From an uncultured Bdellovibrionales bacterium (GTDB lineage: Bacteria > Bdellovibrionota > Bdellovibrionia > Bdellovibrionales > UBA1609): a DNA stretch of 64,000 nucleotides. Positions 18,969 through 28,614 of the stretch are shown here, piece by piece. Positions within the stretch are counted from its first letter, which is position 1. Each line of letters opens with the position of its first letter. The notes beneath the pieces were generated by a model. That model did not search any database, was not told the DNA's origin, and saw nothing but the letters and a program-made list of their open reading frames with translations. Position numbers and translations under genes: made by a program. The stretch lies in the NCBI GenBank assembly GCA_903833275.1, contig CAILEP010000006.1, positions 47,027-111,026 of the forward strand, in the 5' to 3' direction.

Positions 18969-21851
18969 ATGGCCGATCAGAAGAATAAAAAAAGATGGTT
19001 GATCAAAGACCGCGAGGGACGCGTTCGCGGCCCTTTTTTTACTGACGACGTTTTGGTGAGGATCAAGTCTGGCGAATTTTCGGGCGAAGAGCAGATTGCG
19101 CTTTACCCAAGTGCTGACTGGTCGCCAATATCAAACGACCCCGAATTTTACGACAAACTTCTTGAGATATTAGAGGGCGCCCCGAGCGAAGTTGAAACTC
19201 CGCAAATTGAGATCCCGCACGATGATGGCGACACGGGCGAAATCCCAGACGATTTTATTCAGTCGTCAATAAAACCAGCCGCCGAGGGCCCGCGGCGAAG
19301 TAAGGCCACAGTTGTCGAGTCGAATGCAGGCACGTCGTCAAATTCAAGAGCCAAAGAGTCAACTGCGACAGAGCCAAAAGAAAAAAACCGCGCAGAGCGT
19401 GTGACCAAAACCAAACGCGAAGACGAAGGCGGTTCAGATAGCGTCATCGAATTAAAGCCGCGAAAAAAAATATTGAAGCGCGCTAAAGCAAGAGCGCTTT
19501 CGTTGCCGCTCTTTTTGATTGGCTTAGCGGTTTTTGGGGCGCTCTATCTTGTTTTGGCGCCGGCCCATTCGGTGGACGATCGAATACAGCTACTGATGCC
19601 GCGAAAGGGGCAGCCTGAGCTTTCAAAAGACCAGGTCGCGGCCAAACAGAAAAGCGCGGTGGGCGAATTCGTGCGCGATAATTTTTCAGACTATGTGCGA
19701 GCCGAAGAAATTCTCGTAGAGATCATTGAGGGCAACCCTAAAAACCCGGCCGCAATTTCGATGCTGTGTTTGACCTATCTTGAGCTTTGGCCTTACTCAC
19801 GCCAGGATTCGCACGATCTCTACGCCGTATCGGCGGCAGCACAGCGGGCCAGTGCCATTGACCCTGCCGGCTTTGAGGCGGCCACTTGCCGAGTGGTAGA
19901 TCTGCTCAATCGCGGTCGCGCACTAGAGGCAAAAAGTCTAACAGACACTGTGCTTGATACTTTTTCGGGAGGGGGCACTCCGCCAATTGCTTTTTACTAT
20001 TTGAAGGCGCGATTATTTGATCTTGCGGGTGATTTTCAATCGGCCATTAGCTATTCGCAAACCGCCGAACAACTTTGGCCTCAATGGTTAAGGGTCTACG
20101 CGTTTGAAGCGGCCGAGCAGGGGAAAAATAAAAATTATAGCGAGGCCGCCAATCGATATCGAAGCGTGCTAAAGGCGAACCCAAAGCATCAAGTGGCCCA
20201 AATCGAACTTGGTGTTATCGAATACGTGCGCTTGCAAAACTATGAGGCCGGCAAACAGATTCTTGAAAATGCGATGAAGAGCGCCGAGCGGGCGCCTCGA
20301 GATGTTATGGGCCGTGGCTATTTGGGCTTGGCCGAGATTTCGTTGCGCCAGCAAGACAAGCGCGCGGCCCTTTCGTATGCCCAAAAAGCGTACGGACTAA
20401 ATTCAACAGATGCGCGAGCCAAAGAGCTCATTCTACAAATTGGTGGCGAGAAAAAGCTTAAAGAAACAAAAATCTACGACACTCAGCTTGTGTACGAGGG
20501 TGATCAGCTAGTGCGCGAGGGTGATTGCAATGCCGCGCAAGCGCACTACAAAGAGGCTTTTGCAGCAAACAAAAAAAACGGGATTGCTGCGATGAAGGCG
20601 GCCGAATGTCTTTGGAATTTAAGCCTCTCGACAGAGGCCATCGAATGGCTCAACAAAGCCGTTCAGGCCGACCCGAACTTGATAGATGCCTATGTGTTGC
20701 TTGCTGATTATTTTACTCAAAGATTTAACTACGATGCCGCCGGGCAAATATTGGCGAAGGCACAGTCGGTAGCGAAAAACAATTACAAGGTTTACAGCGG
20801 TTACGCTCTTGTTGAATTTCGCCGAAATAATTTTGCCGGCGCAATCAACTATGCCAATAAGGCTATTCAGCTCTACGAAACCGACGTCGATAGCTACGTG
20901 ATTTTGGCAAAATCGTTGATTCAGACACAAGATTATCCAAAGGCCTTTGAGGCCGCGAGCAAAGCGATTGAGTTAGATATGAGCAATCGTAAAGCTCAAG
21001 TCGTTTTTGCCGAAGCCTTGGCGATGACTCGCGGGATCAACGTGGGCATCGATTATCTCAATCGACTTGTGGCGACTTACCCGACACTGACTGAATATCG
21101 AATGGCGCTTGGCCTTCTATATAAGAGAGATCAAAGTTACACTTCAGCGGAACAGGCATTTAACCAGGTGATTCGAATCGAAGAAAAGCCAAAGCAGGGT
21201 TACCTCGAGCTCGGTAAAGTATTGCAGCTCGAAAAACGGTATGACGAGGCCCTGGCGGCGCTCTTTAAGGCCGCATCTCTTGACCCCTCTGATGTTGAAG
21301 CGCTTTATTTAGCGGGTCTTATTTACTTGGAGGCTAAAAAGCCGAGCGATGCCCGAACACAATTTCAAAGAGTGATTAGAATAAATAAAGATTATCCGCT
21401 AGTGGATTACCAAATCGGCCGTGCCGAAATTCAAATGGATTCACCGCAAGAGGCGCTTGAGCAGGCAAAGCTTGAGGCTGCGAAAAACCCCAATATGGCT
21501 GACCCGTATTTGCTAATGGCTGAGGCCCACACCGCAATGAAAGAATACAGCCAGTGCGCCGGTGATTATATGCAGGCCGTAAAATTACGCCCGCAGGGAG
21601 CCGACATCTATGTGAAGATGGCGCGTTGTTACAGGCTTTCTGGCGATCTAGATGCGGCGGTTTCAATGATTAATCAGGCGTATAGGCAAGAGTCTGGAAA
21701 CCCCGAGGTTTGGAAAGAGCAGGGCGCAATTTACGACAATCGCCAAGAGCGAATAAAAGCAATCGAAGCCTACAACCAATATTTAGTATTAGCGCCGAAT
21801 GCGCCGGATCGAGAGCAGGTCCAGCTTAGAATCAAAGCCTTGTCACAGTAA
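18969..21851 (+). CDS. GYF-domain, TPR-rich membrane protein
   Basis: A 960-residue protein with three parts. Residues 5-68 form a GYF_2-type domain (WLIKDREGRVRGPFFTDDV). A charged, disordered linker follows, with a single membrane helix at about 178-198 (LPLFLIGLAVFGALYLVLAP). The remaining 750 residues are tandem tetratricopeptide repeats (for example NPAAISMLCLTYLELWP, DPSDVEALYLAGLIYLEA) that should lie in the periplasm. Such GYF/TPR proteins are typical of Bdellovibrionota and Myxococcota, and some are linked to gliding or envelope complexes; here no such partner is adjacent. The role is probably as an assembly platform (inference). Start ATG with a weak ribosome binding site. Confidence 0.82.
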   Translation: MADQKNKKRWLIKDREGRVRGPFFTDDVLVRIKSGEFSGEEQIALYPSADWSPISNDPEFYDKLLEILEGAPSEVETPQIEIPHDDGDTGEIPDDFIQSSIKPAAEGPRRSKATVVESNAGTSSNSRAKESTATEPKEKNRAERVTKTKREDEGGSDSVIELKPRKKILKRAKARALSLPLFLIGLAVFGALYLVLAPAHSVDDRIQLLMPRKGQPELSKDQVAAKQKSAVGEFVRDNFSDYVRAEEILVEIIEGNPKNPAAISMLCLTYLELWPYSRQDSHDLYAVSAAAQRASAIDPAGFEAATCRVVDLLNRGRALEAKSLTDTVLDTFSGGGTPPIAFYYLKARLFDLAGDFQSAISYSQTAEQLWPQWLRVYAFEAAEQGKNKNYSEAANRYRSVLKANPKHQVAQIELGVIEYVRLQNYEAGKQILENAMKSAERAPRDVMGRGYLGLAEISLRQQDKRAALSYAQKAYGLNSTDARAKELILQIGGEKKLKETKIYDTQLVYEGDQLVREGDCNAAQAHYKEAFAANKKNGIAAMKAAECLWNLSLSTEAIEWLNKAVQADPNLIDAYVLLADYFTQRFNYDAAGQILAKAQSVAKNNYKVYSGYALVEFRRNNFAGAINYANKAIQLYETDVDSYVILAKSLIQTQDYPKAFEAASKAIELDMSNRKAQVVFAEALAMTRGINVGIDYLNRLVATYPTLTEYRMALGLLYKRDQSYTSAEQAFNQVIRIEEKPKQGYLELGKVLQLEKRYDEALAALFKAASLDPSDVEALYLAGLIYLEAKKPSDARTQFQRVIRINKDYPLVDYQIGRAEIQMDSPQEALEQAKLEAAKNPNMADPYLLMAEAHTAMKEYSQCAGDYMQAVKLRPQGADIYVKMARCYRLSGDLDAAVSMINQAYRQESGNPEVWKEQGAIYDNRQERIKAIEAYNQYLVLAPNAPDREQVQLRIKALSQ

Positions 21852-21875
21852 GTTTCGCCGGGTTAAATCTGATTT

Positions 21876-22172
21876 ATGAGCCAATTTATTGAAGACCTAC
21901 ATTACCGAATTAAAACCTCATCGAGCAGCTTGCTGTTGTCGTTCGTTAAAATATTTATTGGGCTGGTTTTGGGTCTGACCTTTGCCATGATTGGTCAACA
22001 GATGGTCAATTACGGTGATCTTTCATTTCTGCTTGTGACTGTGATCACAATTGCAACGCTCTATCGAATCGCCCGCGGCTGGAAGTGGTCGGCCGTCTTT
22101 GTTTTCGCGCTGGTGTGTGTCTTGATTGGCCTTTTGCTCAAGATGTATATCATGGTCGCACCCGGAGCTTAA
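21876..22172 (+). CDS. Small membrane protein, three predicted helices
   Basis: A 98-residue protein with hydrophobic segments at about 20-44, 49-67 and 71-93 and a hydrophilic N-terminus. No family is recognised. It lies 24 bp after the GYF/TPR gene and 21 bp before serS on the same strand, so it is probably co-transcribed with them. The composition is consistent with an integral inner-membrane protein. Confidence 0.7.
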   Translation: MSQFIEDLHYRIKTSSSSLLLSFVKIFIGLVLGLTFAMIGQQMVNYGDLSFLLVTVITIATLYRIARGWKWSAVFVFALVCVLIGLLLKMYIMVAPGA

Positions 22173-22193
22173 TTAAACCGAAATGGTACCAAA

Positions 22194-23510
22194 ATGATCG
22201 ACATTCGCGCTCTCGAAAAAGACGAACTCAACCCATTTATGAATCAAAACTACGTTGCCGGCTATAGGGCGGTTTTAAAAAATCGCGGGGCTGAGCCCAC
22301 CGTAGTTGATGAACTTTTGGGTCTAAATAAGACTCGAAAAAATGCTCTGACCGAAGCGGAGACCGCAAAGGCAAAGCAAAACAAGGTCAGTGGGGAGATT
22401 GCCAAGCTAAAACGTTCGGGCGGTAACGCTGACGACCTGTTGCGAGAGATGCAGGGGCTGGCCGAGCAAATAAAGAAACTTGAGAGCGACGCGGCAGCGG
22501 CAGATGCGCGAGTGTTAGATCTCGCTTTGCAACTGCCAAATATTTTGCATAGCTCAACCCCGGTTGGTCACTCGGCTGAAGAAAATAAAATTGTCCGCAC
22601 AGTCGGTACGCCCGGGAGTTATTCGTTTCAGCCCAAAGAGCATGGCGATATTGGCGAAAATCTAAAAATTATTGATTTTGAACGAGCCGGCAAAGTGACT
22701 GGGGCACGGTTTGCATTTCTAAGAGGGGCGGCGGCTCGACTCGAGCGCGCGCTGATTCAATTCATGATGGATTTGCATTCGAACCAGCATGGTTACGAAG
22801 AGATGATCCCGCCGTTTATCGTGAATGCGAATAGTCTTAAGGGCACCGGGCAGTTTCCGAAATTTAAAAACGATGTGTTTTGGATCACTACTCCTGAATA
22901 CTATTTAATCCCGACAGCTGAAGTGCCGGTGACTAATTTTTATGCTGAAGAAATTCTTGATGCGAGCGAATTGCCTAAATCTTTTGTTGCCTACTCGCCA
23001 TGTTTTCGCTCTGAAGCGGGCAGCCATGGCAGAGACACCAAGGGTCTTATTCGTCAGCATCAGTTTAATAAAATTGAACTGGTCAAGTTCACTCGACCCG
23101 AAGAATCGGTTGAGCAGCATGAAAAGCTAACTGGTCACGCTGAAGAAATCTTGAAGCAACTTGAGTTGCCCTACAGAACAGTGGCGCTTTGCTCGGGTGA
23201 TATCAGCTTTGGCGCGATGAAATGCTACGACCTCGAGGTTTGGCTGCCAGGGCAAAAGGCTTATCGTGAGATCAGCTCATGCTCTAATTTCGGCGACTTT
23301 CAGGCGCGGCGAGCCAACATTCGCTTTCGTGATGGCGCGAAGGGCAAGCCGCAGTTTGTACATACGATCAATGGTTCGGGGCTTGCTGTTGGTCGAACGT
23401 TAATCGCAATTCTTGAAAACTATCAAAAAGAAGACGGGTCGGTTGAGATACCGAAAGTTCTTGTGCCCTATATGGGATTTACGAAAATCGTAGCAGCCAA
23501 TTCGAAATAG
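22194..23510 (+). CDS. serS: Seryl-tRNA synthetase
   Basis: The 438-residue class II synthetase charges tRNA-Ser with serine. It has the N-terminal coiled-coil arm that grips the long variable arm of tRNA-Ser (about 30-105), motif 2 ([25 protein letters not shown] split over 285-310) and motif 3 ([17 protein letters not shown]). A tRNA-Ser gene happens to lie 2 kb downstream. The next gene starts 3 bp after the stop. Confidence 0.97.
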   Translation: MIDIRALEKDELNPFMNQNYVAGYRAVLKNRGAEPTVVDELLGLNKTRKNALTEAETAKAKQNKVSGEIAKLKRSGGNADDLLREMQGLAEQIKKLESDAAAADARVLDLALQLPNILHSSTPVGHSAEENKIVRTVGTPGSYSFQPKEHGDIGENLKIIDFERAGKVTGARFAFLRGAAARLERALIQFMMDLHSNQHGYEEMIPPFIVNANSLKGTGQFPKFKNDVFWITTPEYYLIPTAEVPVTNFYAEEILDASELPKSFVAYSPCFRSEAGSHGRDTKGLIRQHQFNKIELVKFTRPEESVEQHEKLTGHAEEILKQLELPYRTVALCSGDISFGAMKCYDLEVWLPGQKAYREISSCSNFGDFQARRANIRFRDGAKGKPQFVHTINGSGLAVGRTLIAILENYQKEDGSVEIPKVLVPYMGFTKIVAANSK

Positions 23511-23513
23511 TGA

Positions 23514-25559
23514 ATGATCAAACAATTCGCACCGTTTCTAAATCGCTGGCGATCTTCAAAAAACAGAAAGCATGATTTAGATATTTTGATAGATCGCGCT
23601 GACCCGCGAGCGGTGCTGTATGATCGCGTAGTCTGGTTAATTGATTTGCTGCAATGGGTTCGATATTCGCGAAGCTACCTCGATACCGAAGACATCAAAA
23701 ATATTAGAATACCCGGCACGCGAGTAAAGTTTTTTTTGAATCTATTAGAGAGAAACATTGAGGTTAAGCGCAGGGTCGCAAAAACATTGCGCTCGGTTGT
23801 TCGCGATATGAGTTCAAGTGATCTTTTTGTCGAGGTGGGGCTGCCAAAAGAAGAAGGCGTCTGGGCCGAGCTCAATGATCGGCTGATGCAGAAGATTTTG
23901 CCAGAGGCAGCGGTGACTTCAGGCATGCCCAATCTTTTTTCAGCACTTTTTGCGCGGCCAACGGATTCTGAATGGTTGATGGCCATAGAAGAAGACGTCA
24001 TAGGTAAAGTCATTGGGTTGCTTAAGTTTGAAGCTGACGCAGATTTAGATAGGTGGAATTCTCTGCAAGAAGACATGATGCAGGCGATGGTACTCTTGGC
24101 TGTCGACATTCAGGCGGCTGGGCTCTCTCAGGCGGTGCGAAAGCGCATGGGTGCGGATCAGTTGAGTGAAATTCCGTTTGTGGGGCTTACCAATGAGGTA
24201 GAGCAACTCGTTAATTCTGAAAACATGAGTATTAGAAAAGATCGTGCTGCCCGACTTCATTCTAAAATTCAAAATTGCCGAAGCGCGATTTCGAGCGTCT
24301 ATCGTCACCTCGACGTCTTTGGGGTGAGTTCGCGGGTGGTCTACACCCTTGATTCTTTAGAGGCCAAGATGCGCCGCCTCGAAGAACTTATTCTTTTTCA
24401 TTCACGCGAGACGAGCGACCCGAATTTAATTAAACAGTTTATGATTCGTCTGATTGAAGAAAACCAAGAGCGCAAAAGCATTTCGGCCCTTTTCTTACAC
24501 AATTCAAAATTACTCGCAAAAAAGATCGTTGATCGAAGTGCAGAGGCCGGCGAGCACTACATTGCGCGGTCTGATGACGAATATAAGAAGATGTTCAAGG
24601 CCGCTGCCGGGGGCGGTTTCATAACGGCCGGCACTGTCTACTTCAAAATGATTTTGGCGGCGGCAAAGCTGTCGCCATTTTTTCAAGGTTTATTCTATTC
24701 GCTAAACTATTCGGGCTCGTTTCTGCTAATTCAATATGCCGGGTTCACTCTGGCAACGAAACAGCCGGCCATGACCGGGCCGGCGTTGGCGGCACGAATG
24801 CGCAATTTTGATAACGAAAAAGACTTCAATAAGCTGATAGATGAGATTGTTAATCTTATTCAAACACAAAGCATAGGCATTGTCGGCAACGTGGGCGTCG
24901 TTATGCCGGCGGTGATTATGATAGAAATTTTGGTTGAGATATTTTTTCGTCGTCATTTTCTTTTGGCCGATCGAGCCGAATATGTATTTCATTCCACCAG
25001 TATATTGGGCTTTTCGCCTATTTATGCCGCGCTAACGGGCGTGCTTCTTTGGTTTTCGAGTTTGTTCGCGGGTTGGGCCGACAATTGGTTCGTGCTCAAT
25101 CGGCTTGACGTCAATATTCGCTACAATCGTCGGCTCATTTTCATTTTTGGGGTTGAGCGTTGCGAGGCGTGGGCGGCGTTTTTGAAGCGCAATATTGCGA
25201 TAATTTCGGCCAACATATCGCTCGGGTTTTTGCTGGGCCTCACCCCGGCTGTTTGTCAGTTCTTTGGGCTCAATTTTGAGGTTCGGCACGTGACTTTGCA
25301 ATCGGGGGCTTTTGCCGCGGGGTTTATGTATTTTGGCCTGCAGTCGTTTAAAATGCCTGTGTTTTATATGGCCATCCTGGGTTTAGTGGCAATCGGCGCT
25401 CTAAATGTGGCCGTTAGCTTTGGGCTAGCGTTTATAGTGGCCGTTCGTTCAAGAGATGTTCATGCCCTCCAAAGGCGATTGATTTACCTCGCTCTTTGGA
25501 GGCGTTTTCGCCGTAACCCCTGGCGTTTTTTCTTTCGTGGGCCCGCTCACAACCGTTGA
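23514..25559 (+). CDS. SpecificRecomb-family membrane protein (misnamed 'recombinase')
   Basis: A 681-residue protein that resembles the family often labelled site-specific recombinase Gcr (Pfam SpecificRecomb). The N-terminal 350 residues are alpha-helical and charged. The C-terminal half has about seven hydrophobic segments, including FITAGTVYFKMIL, SGSFLLIQYAGF, VVMPAVIMIEILVEIFF, LTGVLLWFSSLFAGWADNW and a last helix ending LAFIVAVRSRD. There is no serine- or tyrosine-recombinase signature, so the name is misleading; it is an integral membrane protein of unknown function. It sits 3 bp after serS and ends 32 bp before the tRNA-Ser. Confidence 0.72.
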   Translation: MIKQFAPFLNRWRSSKNRKHDLDILIDRADPRAVLYDRVVWLIDLLQWVRYSRSYLDTEDIKNIRIPGTRVKFFLNLLERNIEVKRRVAKTLRSVVRDMSSSDLFVEVGLPKEEGVWAELNDRLMQKILPEAAVTSGMPNLFSALFARPTDSEWLMAIEEDVIGKVIGLLKFEADADLDRWNSLQEDMMQAMVLLAVDIQAAGLSQAVRKRMGADQLSEIPFVGLTNEVEQLVNSENMSIRKDRAARLHSKIQNCRSAISSVYRHLDVFGVSSRVVYTLDSLEAKMRRLEELILFHSRETSDPNLIKQFMIRLIEENQERKSISALFLHNSKLLAKKIVDRSAEAGEHYIARSDDEYKKMFKAAAGGGFITAGTVYFKMILAAAKLSPFFQGLFYSLNYSGSFLLIQYAGFTLATKQPAMTGPALAARMRNFDNEKDFNKLIDEIVNLIQTQSIGIVGNVGVVMPAVIMIEILVEIFFRRHFLLADRAEYVFHSTSILGFSPIYAALTGVLLWFSSLFAGWADNWFVLNRLDVNIRYNRRLIFIFGVERCEAWAAFLKRNIAIISANISLGFLLGLTPAVCQFFGLNFEVRHVTLQSGAFAAGFMYFGLQSFKMPVFYMAILGLVAIGALNVAVSFGLAFIVAVRSRDVHALQRRLIYLALWRRFRRNPWRFFFRGPAHNR

Positions 25560-25591
25560 CAGTTTTATTCGTCCTACATAAATTGGCCGAC

Positions 25592-25681
25592 GGAGGGATG
25601 GCTGAGCGGTTGAAAGCACTAGTCTTGAAAACTAGCAAGCTCTTACGGGCTTCGTGGGTTCGAATCCCACTCCCTCCGCCA
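25592..25681 (+). tRNA. tRNA-Ser (anticodon TGA)
   Basis: The acceptor stem GGAGGGA (25592-25598) pairs with TCCCTCC (25671-25677), followed by discriminator G and an encoded CCA. The anticodon loop CTTGAAA sits between ACTAG-type arms and gives anticodon TGA, reading UCA serine codons. A long variable arm (AAGCTCTTACGGGCTT region) and the T-loop GTTCGAATC confirm the class II serine type. Confidence 0.96.
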
Positions 25682-25682
25682 G

Positions 25683-25719
25683 AAAGAAGGCATCCTTAAC
25701 GGGATGCCTTCTTTGTTTC
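25683..25719 (+). terminator. Strong terminator after tRNA-Ser
   Basis: A perfect 13-bp stem, AAAGAAGGCATCC (25683-25695) with GGATGCCTTCTTT (25702-25714), carries a TTAACG loop and a T-rich tail (TGTTTCT). It begins two bases after the CCA end and ends the tRNA transcript. Confidence 0.8.
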
Positions 25720-25958
25720 TACCTATCTGCATCTTATTAGCGAGAAGGGTGGCAGCAGCATTGGTCTCGATCTTATTAATTTTATAAGGGTTCGTAAGAA
25801 AAGCGACATGCCGATTGTTGTAACAACGGGTATGGATTTGATTTCTATCGATAAAATTTTGAGCCAAGGGGGCAAATCTTGCCTTTAATAAGCCGCTGAA
25901 CGTTTCGCTCGAAGAGTTTGCGGTTAAGGTTGAGGGCCTAGTAAAGGCCAAAATGTAG
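25711..25958 (+). pseudogene. Truncated, frameshifted response-regulator receiver
   Basis: The DNA between the tRNA terminator and the CPxC gene encodes the second half of a CheY-like receiver. In one frame one reads GLDLINFIRVRKKSDMPIVVTTG, interrupted by a stop soon after LSQGG; in the next frame the match resumes as NLAFNKPLNVSLEEF and runs to a TAG at 25956-25958. Removing one G from the GGGGG run at 25868-25872 restores a continuous SQGANLAFNKP, with the conserved receiver Lys-Pro. The first half of the domain, including the phospho-accepting Asp region, is missing at the tRNA side. It is either a decayed gene fragment or a deletion junction at the tRNA; a sequencing error could explain the frameshift but not the missing half. 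Confidence 0.62.
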
Positions 25959-25976
25959 AGAGGGGCCGAGGCGAAA

Positions 25977-26165
25977 ATGGAAGAAATTGAAAAAAAATTT
26001 AAATGCCCCTACTGCCTGCAGAAGATCTCGATGATTCTAGATCTTTCTATCGGCGACACCCAGGCCTACATTGAAGATTGTGAGGTCTGTTGTCAGCCCA
26101 TTCAAATTACCTTTACGGCAAGCGAGGGCGCGCTAAGTTCTTTCGTGGCCGAAAAAGCAGGCTAG
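25977..26165 (+). CDS. CPxCG-type small cysteine-rich protein
   Basis: A 62-residue zinc-ribbon-like protein. It contains two knuckles, CPYC (10-13) and CEVCC (about 37-41) after YIEDC, with DLSIGDTQAYIEDCEVCC matching the pattern of the family called CPXCG motif-containing cysteine-rich protein. The usual fourth residue after the first knuckle (CPxCG) is Leu here. Function is unknown; metal binding is inferred from the cysteines. ATG at 25977, 18 bp after the receiver remnant. Confidence 0.8.
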   Translation: MEEIEKKFKCPYCLQKISMILDLSIGDTQAYIEDCEVCCQPIQITFTASEGALSSFVAEKAG

Positions 26166-26184
26166 GGACAATCTAAGTGTGTTT

Positions 26185-27750
26185 CTAGTGGGCGTCTACA
26201 GGCGCGACGGTCTTGCCTTTAATTTTAAGAAAATAAAACGGAATAAATGAGAGTGCAAAAATAAACATCATTATCCAGACGAGTTGCAGAAAACTGAGCA
26301 TGAACACTTGGCCTTGTACGCGCATATATAAAAGCTGAATGGCAGCCGAGGGGCCATGATCTGGGGTGAAGCCAGTCACATTCAACATCTTTGTGCCCAT
26401 CGCGCCGACCGTAGATTTGTAGGCATTGACCGTGGCGCCATTCAGTAACGTAACGTGATTAGAAAGGTCGGCGTAGTTCTGGTGCCCGCTTGAAATAAGA
26501 AGTGTGCTGACGAGTGCGACCCCGGCGCTACCGCCTAGTTGCCGAAATAAATTTAGAAGGCCCGACACCTGACCCATTTCTGCGCCTTTAAATTGGCTCA
26601 ATATACTCGAGTTAATTGGCACAAACAAAAATGCCATTGCGGCACCGCGCACGAAAAGCATCTGCAAAATTTGCCACTTCGATGAGCCTGGCGAGAAATA
26701 AGTCATCATAAAAAGGCAGACTTCAATTGAGGCGAGGCCGATAAAAATTAAAACCTTCGGATTTGTGCCTTTTGACATTGTTTGCCCGATAAAGGGCATC
26801 ATGAGTGCGGTTAAAATCGAGCCAGGGATAAAAAATTCGCCAACTTGAGTGGCGGTGTAGTGAAATGAGCGAGCCAAGAATATGGGCAGGGTAAAGACCA
26901 CTCCGTAGAGAAAAAAACCAAGCCCGGCCATCAGGCCGACGCCGCTGAACACGACGGGCAATTTAAAAAGGCGAACATTAATAATTGGGTGGGCCACCTT
27001 GAGCTCCCAAAGAACAAACCCTGGCAGGCAAAGTGCGGCCATTGCGGTGTTAAAAATAATAGAGCCCGAGGTGAACCAATCGTTGGCTTCGCCGCGCTCT
27101 AGAACAAATTGCAAGCATCCGATGCCCAACACCAAGAGGGCGAGGCCAATGGCATCAAGCTTTGACGATGCGACGGTCTCATTAAGTTCTTTTTTGCGGT
27201 CAAAAATAACGGCACTGCCAACGAGAAAAGCGATCATACCGAGGGGCAAATTGATATTGAATATAGAGCGCCAGCCGAATTGGTCTGTGAGATAGCCGCC
27301 CATTACAGGGCCGAGAGTCGGGCCAATCATAACACTCATGCCGAATATTGCGCCGGCGATGCCAGCTTTTTCTTTCGGAAACTGCTCATAGATCAGGGCT
27401 TGCGAAGTTGGCAAAAGTGCCCCGCCCATTAATCCTTGAAAAATTCGAAAAATAATAAGAGTAGTTAAATTCGGGGCAAGGCCGCAGGCCACAGACGTTG
27501 CGGTAAAGGCGAGAATGCAGCCGAGATAATATTTGCGGCGCCCAAGGCGTTCACCGAGCCAGCCCGAGACCGGCAATACGATTGCATTTGCGATTGCGTA
27601 GCCGGTGATCACCATACTGATTTCATCAAGCGTGGCGCCGAGGTTGCCCATCATAGTGGGTAGCGCCACGTTAACGATGGACGTGTCGATAATTTCTAAA
27701 AGCGAGGCCATGACGGCCACAAATATAATCAATGGCGCTTTTGAGTTCAC
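26185..27750 (-). CDS. DHA2-family drug:H+ antiporter (EmrB-like)
   Basis: A 521-residue major-facilitator protein with about 14 membrane helices, the inner-membrane pump of a tripartite efflux system. Motif A is GWLGERLGRRKYYLG, and motif C with its glycines follows in helix 5 (GMSVMIGPTLGPVMGGYL), both typical of EmrB/QacA antiporters. It starts at GTG (27750) behind AGGG, 9 bp after the membrane-fusion gene, and is the last gene of the operon. Substrate unknown; probably hydrophobic or cationic toxicants exported with proton influx. Confidence 0.92.
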   Translation of the reverse strand: MNSKAPLIIFVAVMASLLEIIDTSIVNVALPTMMGNLGATLDEISMVITGYAIANAIVLPVSGWLGERLGRRKYYLGCILAFTATSVACGLAPNLTTLIIFRIFQGLMGGALLPTSQALIYEQFPKEKAGIAGAIFGMSVMIGPTLGPVMGGYLTDQFGWRSIFNINLPLGMIAFLVGSAVIFDRKKELNETVASSKLDAIGLALLVLGIGCLQFVLERGEANDWFTSGSIIFNTAMAALCLPGFVLWELKVAHPIINVRLFKLPVVFSGVGLMAGLGFFLYGVVFTLPIFLARSFHYTATQVGEFFIPGSILTALMMPFIGQTMSKGTNPKVLIFIGLASIEVCLFMMTYFSPGSSKWQILQMLFVRGAAMAFLFVPINSSILSQFKGAEMGQVSGLLNLFRQLGGSAGVALVSTLLISSGHQNYADLSNHVTLLNGATVNAYKSTVGAMGTKMLNVTGFTPDHGPSAAIQLLYMRVQGQVFMLSFLQLVWIMMFIFALSFIPFYFLKIKGKTVAPVDAH

Positions 27751-27759
27751 GGGCCCTCG

Positions 27760-28614
27760 TTAGTGTTTGCGAACGCGAATGACGACCGAAAGACCTGCGC
27801 GCAGAAGCTCGAGATCTTGATCTGTTATCTTCTCGATTTTCACTTTTACCGGTACGCGCTGAACGACTTTAGTGAAGTTTCCGGTCGCATTATCGGGCGG
27901 TAAAAGTGTAAATGTAGCGCCGGTCGCCGAGCTAATGCCAGACACAGTGCCTTCGTACGATTTGCCAGAAATGGCATCAACGTCGAAGTAGGCCTTTGAG
28001 CCAACTTTGATGTCTTCGACCTCAGTTTCTTTAAAATTTGCGGTAACCCAGCGCTCGCTGCTGCTGACAAATCCGATAAGGGGCACGCCGGCAGCGGCGA
28101 GCTGGCCCGGCTCAGCCGATTTTTTTGCAATGATGCCGTCTTGGGGTGCGCGTATTTTTGTATTTTCGAGATTTAACTCGGCCTGGGCAACTTGCGCAGC
28201 CACGGCATCGTACTTGGCCTTGAAGTTTGAATAGGCGGTCGAGGCGGCGTCAAACTGCTGCTGAGAAACCGCGCCCGATGAAAACAAAGAAGAAAGTCGC
28301 TTGTTGTTTTTCTCGGCGTCATTTCGGCTAGCCTGAAGGGATGAGAGCTCGCCTTGAATCTGCTTCAAGGTGTTTTGATAATCGCGATCGTCGATCTCGA
28401 CGATCACGTCGCCCTTTTTCACGCGTTGGCCCTCTTGCGCATTTACGGTCGTAATATAGCCGCCGACTTTTGGCGTGAGCATAACGGCCGGAGCATCAAT
28501 TTGGGCGTTGTCGGTTGAGACGTACACAATGTGTTGATAGACAAAATAAAGTATAATGGATGCAATGACGCCGGCGGCGCCAAAGATTGCGCGTTTTCGT
28601 TTATCGATAGTCAT
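27760..28614 (-). CDS. Membrane-fusion protein (EmrA/HlyD family)
   Basis: A 284-residue periplasmic adaptor linking the pump to the outer-membrane channel. One N-terminal membrane helix (about 9-28) is followed by the first lipoyl half (VGGYITTVNAQEGQRVKKGD), a coiled coil (about 85-160), the second lipoyl half (IRAPQDGIIAKKSAEPGQL) and beta-barrel domains. It is shorter than E. coli EmrA (390) because the coil is short. The gene start overlaps the TolC-type gene by 14 bp. Confidence 0.92.
   Translation of the reverse strand: MTIDKRKRAIFGAAGVIASIILYFVYQHIVYVSTDNAQIDAPAVMLTPKVGGYITTVNAQEGQRVKKGDVIVEIDDRDYQNTLKQIQGELSSLQASRNDAEKNNKRLSSLFSSGAVSQQQFDAASTAYSNFKAKYDAVAAQVAQAELNLENTKIRAPQDGIIAKKSAEPGQLAAAGVPLIGFVSSSERWVTANFKETEVEDIKVGSKAYFDVDAISGKSYEGTVSGISSATGATFTLLPPDNATGNFTKVVQRVPVKVKIEKITDQDLELLRAGLSVVIRVRKH

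Noticed and set aside
23514..25681. Mobile element suggested by the 'recombinase' family name next to a tRNA
   Set aside because: The protein has no recombinase motifs and no flanking direct repeat of the tRNA end was seen within the window.
25643..25951. 102-residue minus-strand frame covering the tRNA-Ser 3' half and terminator
   Set aside because: It reads through the tRNA and hairpin; the plus strand carries a recognisable receiver remnant instead.
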